Shown: in pieces, positions 4,414-7,541 of the stretch
How positions within the stretch are numbered: the stretch's first letter is position 1
How the letters are laid out: the number at the start of each line of letters is the position of its first letter
NCBI GenBank assembly: GCA_934486895.1
Contig: CAKSQZ010000038.1
Location: forward strand, 1-7,541
Direction of reading: 5' to 3'
DNA: 7,541 bases
Source: an uncultured Eubacteriales bacterium
Lineage (GTDB): Bacteria; Bacillota; Clostridia; Oscillospirales; Acutalibacteraceae
Program-made: the position numbers and the translations under genes
The notes under the pieces: model-generated
Database searches by the model: none
Told to the model about the DNA's origin: nothing
Seen by the model: only the letters and a program-made list of their open reading frames with translations

Positions 4414-5184
4414 ATGGGCAAGATCATTGCGATCGTTAATCAAAAGGGCGGAGTCGGCAAGACGACGACAGCGGTCAACCTTGCGGCGGCACTCGGCGCG
4501 CGCGGCAAGAAGTGTCTGCTGGTGGACATCGATCCGCAGGGAAACACCACAAGCGGCTACGGTATTCCGAAGCGCGAGCTTGAGCGGTCGTCTTATGAGA
4601 TGCTGCTCGGGGAAATAACGGCGCAGCAGGCGATCGTTCAGACAAAGTTCAAAAATGTCAGTGTGATCCCGTCGAATGTGAATTTGTCGGGTGCGGAAGT
4701 GGAGCTGATCGAACTGCAAAACAGGGAATCGCGGCTCAAGACGGCGCTCGCCGCAGTCAGAGACGAATATTCCTACATATTGCTCGACTGTCCGCCGTCG
4801 CTCGGCATGGTCACGGTCAACGGGCTTGTCGCAGCGGACACGCTGCTTGTGCCGATCCAGTGCGAGTACTATGCACTTGAGGGACTGTCGCAGCTGATGA
4901 AAACGGTGCGCCAGATCAAGCAGAAATACAATCCGCAGGTGGATATCGAGGGGGTTCTGCTGACAATGTACGACGGCAGACTGAACCTGACTCAGCAGGT
5001 CGTGGCGGAGATCAAGCGGTTTTTCCCGAAGAAGGTGTTTTCATCGGTGATACCGCGTTCGGTGCGGCTTTCGGAAGCGCCGAGCTACGGCGAACCGATA
5101 ATGTACTACGATCCGCGCGGCAAGGGCACTGCGGCGTATGCCGACCTTGCAAAAGAGGTGTGCAGGAACAACAAAGGTATATGA
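4414..5184 (+). CDS. parA: ParA/Soj chromosome-partitioning ATPase
   Basis: A 256-residue ATPase that binds DNA non-specifically as an ATP dimer. With ParB-parS it moves and separates origins, and in Bacillus it also influences DnaA. The deviant Walker A motif KGGVGKTTT is at 11-19 with signature K11 and P-loop K16; the Walker A' motif VDIDPQGN is at 37-44, and Walker B LLDCPPS is at 123-129. There is no N-terminal HTH, as expected for the short chromosomal form. The ATG at 4414 aligns with family starts, but GGAG (4397-4400) lies 13 bases away, rather far. Another ATG at 4401 opens a 12-codon frame that overlaps the start in a different frame. parB follows 37 bases downstream. Confidence 0.97.
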   Translation: MGKIIAIVNQKGGVGKTTTAVNLAAALGARGKKCLLVDIDPQGNTTSGYGIPKRELERSSYEMLLGEITAQQAIVQTKFKNVSVIPSNVNLSGAEVELIELQNRESRLKTALAAVRDEYSYILLDCPPSLGMVTVNGLVAADTLLVPIQCEYYALEGLSQLMKTVRQIKQKYNPQVDIEGVLLTMYDGRLNLTQQVVAEIKRFFPKKVFSSVIPRSVRLSEAPSYGEPIMYYDPRGKGTAAYADLAKEVCRNNKGI

Positions 5185-5221
5185 GACGAAAGATAAACAA
5201 ATAATGAAAGGAAGATGAAAT

Positions 5222-6085
5222 ATGGCAAAACGAAGCGGACTCGGCAGAGGATTCGACGCGCTTTTGAGCGACAACGCCGAGGGAACTGCGGAGCAGGGAA
5301 CAACGCTCGGCTTATCCGAGATAATGCCTAATCCGAAGCAGCCGCGCAGACGGTTTGACCCCGAATCGCTCAGAGAGCTTTCGGAGAATATATCGGAGCA
5401 CGGACTTATCCAGCCGATCGTCGTCCGCCCGAAGATGATGGGCGGCTATGAAATAGTTGCCGGAGAACGGCGGTGGCGCGCCTGCCGAATGGCGGGGCTT
5501 GAGAACGTTCCGGTCATTATCAGGGAGTTGTCGGACACCGAGACGATGGAGCTTGCGATGATCGAAAATCTCCAGCGCGAGGACTTGAATCCGGTGGAGG
5601 AAGCGCGCGGCTATGAAACGCTTATCAAGCAATACGGGATGACGCAGGAGCAGGTCGCGAAGCGTGTCGGCAAGTCGCGCTCGGCGGTCGCAAACTCATT
5701 GAGACTGCTTGAGCTCGGAGACATTCTGCCGCTGCTTGAAAACGGCACCGTTTCGGCAGGTCACGGCAGGGCATTGCTTTCGATAAAGGATAAATCACTG
5801 CGCCTGAAAGCGCTCGAGATGATCAAAAAGGGCGCAACGGTGCGTGAGATCGAGCGTTTGTCCAAAGAGACTCAGGAGAAAACGCCGGAGCAGGCGAAAC
5901 AGCCGACAGCGCAGGAAAAAAAGCCGGACAGGCCGTCTTACTACAACGAGGTCGAGCTCGCGCTCAAAGAAGAGCTGGGCAGACGGGTAAGGATCGACGC
6001 TGCGGGCAAAAAGGGTACGCTTTGCATTGATTTTTATAATGAAGAGGATCTCGCAAATCTGATCGAGTGGCTTTTCACAAAATAA
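5222..6085 (+). CDS. parB: ParB/Spo0J partitioning protein (CTPase)
   Basis: A 287-residue CTP-dependent DNA clamp that loads at parS. The N-terminal peptide KRSGLGRGFDALL (3-15) is the ParA-stimulating segment. Box I lies at PNPKQPRRRF (36-45), the CTP-binding C-motif GERRWRA at 81-87, and the P-motif ENLQREDLNP at 115-124. The parS-reading helix-turn-helix is TQEQVAKRVGKSRSAVANSL (141-160). A Lys/Gln-rich linker (about 216-236) leads to the C-terminal dimerisation domain. The length is normal and all nucleotide-binding motifs look intact. AAAGGAAG (5207-5214) lies seven bases upstream of the ATG. It is cotranscribed with parA and probably serS. Confidence 0.97.
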   Translation: MAKRSGLGRGFDALLSDNAEGTAEQGTTLGLSEIMPNPKQPRRRFDPESLRELSENISEHGLIQPIVVRPKMMGGYEIVAGERRWRACRMAGLENVPVIIRELSDTETMELAMIENLQREDLNPVEEARGYETLIKQYGMTQEQVAKRVGKSRSAVANSLRLLELGDILPLLENGTVSAGHGRALLSIKDKSLRLKALEMIKKGATVREIERLSKETQEKTPEQAKQPTAQEKKPDRPSYYNEVELALKEELGRRVRIDAAGKKGTLCIDFYNEEDLANLIEWLFTK

Positions 6086-6117
6086 TCGAGTAACAACATT
6101 TGAAAGGACAGTTTATA

Positions 6118-7407
6118 ATGTTAGACATCAAATTTTTAAGAGAAAATCCCGACATTGTCAAGCAGAACATCAAGAATAAGTTTCAGGATGAAAAGCTTCC
6201 GATGGTGGACGAAGTTATCGAGCTCGATAAAAAATCGAGAGAAATAAAGCAGGAGGTCGAGGCGCTCAGAGCAAAGCGCAACAAGGCTTCAAAGGCTATC
6301 GGCGGTCTTTTTGCTCAGGGCAGGAAGGACGAAGCCGAGCAGATGAAAGCGGAGATCGCGAAGGACGGCGGCAGGATCGATGAGCTGACTGCGCTTGAAA
6401 CAGAGTATGCCGAAAAGATCAGAAATATAATGCTCGTTATCCCGAACATAATCGATCCTTCTGTTCCGATCGGTAAGGACGACAGCGAGAATGTCGAGGT
6501 GCAGAGATACGGCGAGCCGATCGTTCCCGATTTCGAGATCCCGTATCACACCGATATCATGGCTACTTTTGACGGTATCGACCTCGACGCCGCGCGCAGA
6601 GTTGCGGGCAACGGTTTTTATTATCTCATGGGCGACATTGCAAGACTTCATTCGGCGGTCATCGCTTACGCGAGAGACTTTATGATAAACCGCGGATTTA
6701 CTTATGTTGTTCCGCCGTTTATGATCCGCTCTAATGTTGTGACCGGCGTTATGAGCTTTGCCGAGATGGACGCTATGATGTACAAGATAGAGGGAGAAGA
6801 CCTCTATCTTATCGGAACCTCCGAGCATTCTATGATCGGCAAGTTTATCGATACTATCCTGCCCGAGCAGTCGCTGCCTAAGACCCTGACCAGCTATTCT
6901 CCCTGCTTCAGAAAGGAAAAGGGCGCTCACGGTATCGAGGAGCGCGGTGTTTACCGTATTCATCAGTTTGAAAAGCAGGAAATGATCGTTATCTGCAAGC
7001 CCGAGGAAAGCCCCGTTTGGTTTGATAAGCTGTGGCAGAACACTGTCGATCTGTTCCGCTCGATGGATATTCCGGTCAGAACTCTTGAGTGCTGCTCAGG
7101 TGATCTTGCGGATCTTAAAGTAAAATCGGTCGATGTTGAGGCATGGTCGCCCCGTCAGAAGAAGTATTTTGAGGTCGGTTCCTGCTCCAATCTTGGTGAC
7201 GCTCAGGCTCGCCGTCTTAAGATCAGAGTAAACGGCGAAAACGGCAACTATCTCGCGCACACGCTTAACAACACCGTTGTTGCTCCGCCGCGTATGCTTA
7301 TCGCTTTCCTTGAAAACAACCTCAATGAGGACGGCAGTGTGAACATTCCGAAACCGCTTCAGCCTTACATGGGCGGCACTGAAAAGCTCGTTCCGAAAGC
7401 AAAGTAA
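6118..7407 (+). CDS. serS: Seryl-tRNA synthetase
   Basis: A class II aminoacyl-tRNA synthetase that attaches serine to tRNA-Ser (and tRNA-Sec if present). The start chosen is the ATG at 6118 (MLDIKFLRENPD) with AAAGGA at 6103-6108; an in-frame TTG at 6100 overlaps that site and is unlikely. The product is 429 residues. The N-terminal tRNA-binding coiled coil spans about 27-105. The serine-binding TSE is at 234-236, motif 2 starts FRKEKGAHG (264-272) and runs to RIHQF, and motif 3 is around R392 (PPRMLIAFLEN). Motif 2 and 3 wording differs from E. coli or Bacillus SerRS and resembles an archaeal-like wording, but the catalytic residues seem present. It lies 32 bases after parB with no T-box leader. 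Confidence 0.96.
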   Translation: MLDIKFLRENPDIVKQNIKNKFQDEKLPMVDEVIELDKKSREIKQEVEALRAKRNKASKAIGGLFAQGRKDEAEQMKAEIAKDGGRIDELTALETEYAEKIRNIMLVIPNIIDPSVPIGKDDSENVEVQRYGEPIVPDFEIPYHTDIMATFDGIDLDAARRVAGNGFYYLMGDIARLHSAVIAYARDFMINRGFTYVVPPFMIRSNVVTGVMSFAEMDAMMYKIEGEDLYLIGTSEHSMIGKFIDTILPEQSLPKTLTSYSPCFRKEKGAHGIEERGVYRIHQFEKQEMIVICKPEESPVWFDKLWQNTVDLFRSMDIPVRTLECCSGDLADLKVKSVDVEAWSPRQKKYFEVGSCSNLGDAQARRLKIRVNGENGNYLAHTLNNTVVAPPRMLIAFLENNLNEDGSVNIPKPLQPYMGGTEKLVPKAK

Positions 7408-7427
7408 AACTATCAGGATATTAAAAC

Positions 7428-7467
7428 AAACCGCTTCGGCTTTTATCAAGTCCGAAGCGGTTTTATT
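7428..7467 (+). terminator. Terminator of parA-parB-serS
   Basis: AAACCGCTTCGG (7428-7439) pairs perfectly with CCGAAGCGGTTT (7452-7463) around a 12-base loop, followed by TTTTATTGT. It begins 20 bases after the serS stop. The A-run on the left means it could also stop minus-strand transcription. Confidence 0.9.
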
Positions 7468-7495
7468 GTATTGTATATAGCTTTCAGATAAAATC

Positions 7496-7525
7496 AAGCC
7501 CCCGAAACTATTGCTTCGGGGGCTT
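7496..7525 (-). terminator. Terminator following the tRNA-like 3' end
   Basis: AAGCCCCCGAA (7496-7506) and TTCGGGGGCTT (7515-7525) pair perfectly around eight bases. Read on the minus strand the stem follows the CCA end directly and leads into TTGATTTTAT. The plus-strand side lacks a T-run, so the minus direction is preferred. Confidence 0.7.
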
Positions 7526-7541
7526 TGGAGCGGATTACGAG
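7526..7541 (-). tRNA. Probable tRNA 3' end (cut by the window edge)
   Basis: Read on the minus strand the last 16 bases are CTCGTAATCCGCTCCA. This fits the 3' side of a T-stem (CTCGT), a seven-base acceptor strand (AATCCGC), a discriminator T and an encoded CCA. A terminator follows at once, as is common for tRNA genes. Only 16 bases are visible, so the anticodon and amino acid cannot be told; the 5' end should begin with GCGGATT. Confidence 0.55.

Noticed and set aside
6289..6963. Minus-strand 224-residue open frame inside serS
   Set aside because: Antisense shadow of a clearly conserved gene; no ribosome binding site and no recognisable domain.

Overview
The window looks like a chromosomal core region of a Gram-positive anaerobe of the Clostridia, most likely Oscillospiraceae/Ruminococcaceae (Ruminococcus-like). 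The evidence is the block rpmH-rnpA-yidD-yidC-jag, AAAGGA-type ribosome binding sites, sigma-A-type promoters, the chromosomal parA-parB pair, and a SerRS variant that I associate from memory with that group. The family assignment is inference. No phage, IS element or CRISPR array is visible.

Layout, left to right. Bases 1-418 hold no gene. They are a dense patchwork of hairpins, direct repeats and terminator-like structures. Bases 419-3305 are a minus-strand operon read right to left: rpmH (ribosomal protein L34), rnpA (RNase P protein), yidD and yidC (membrane protein insertion), and jag/khpB (KH-R3H RNA-binding protein). It starts at a near-consensus promoter at 3415-3443 and probably ends at a terminator at 202-240. 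Bases 3656-3898 are a small minus-strand AbrB-type regulator with a C-terminal four-cysteine zinc-ribbon-like tail, with its own promoter and terminator. Bases 3899-4413 are a 515-base non-coding region with a near-perfect ParB-binding site (parS, 4248-4263) and an extended -10 promoter. Bases 4414-7407 are a plus-strand operon: parA (soj), parB (spo0J) and serS (seryl-tRNA synthetase), closed by a strong terminator. The last 16 bases look like the 3' end of a minus-strand tRNA gene, preceded on the plus strand by its terminator.

The genes fit two themes. The left operon builds ribosomes, matures tRNA and inserts membrane proteins. The right operon segregates the chromosome and charges tRNA-Ser. 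All genes on the left are on the minus strand and all genes on the right are on the plus strand, diverging around the parS region. This is what is expected beside a replication origin, but dnaA, which usually sits next to rpmH, is absent and I found no convincing DnaA-box cluster.

I did not find a clearly new multi-gene system. The observations most worth following are the parS site inside the divergent switch region, the modular hairpin repeats after jag, the RGG-rich tail of Jag encoded by a 24-base tandem repeat, and an apparent relocation of the groove arginine in YidC.
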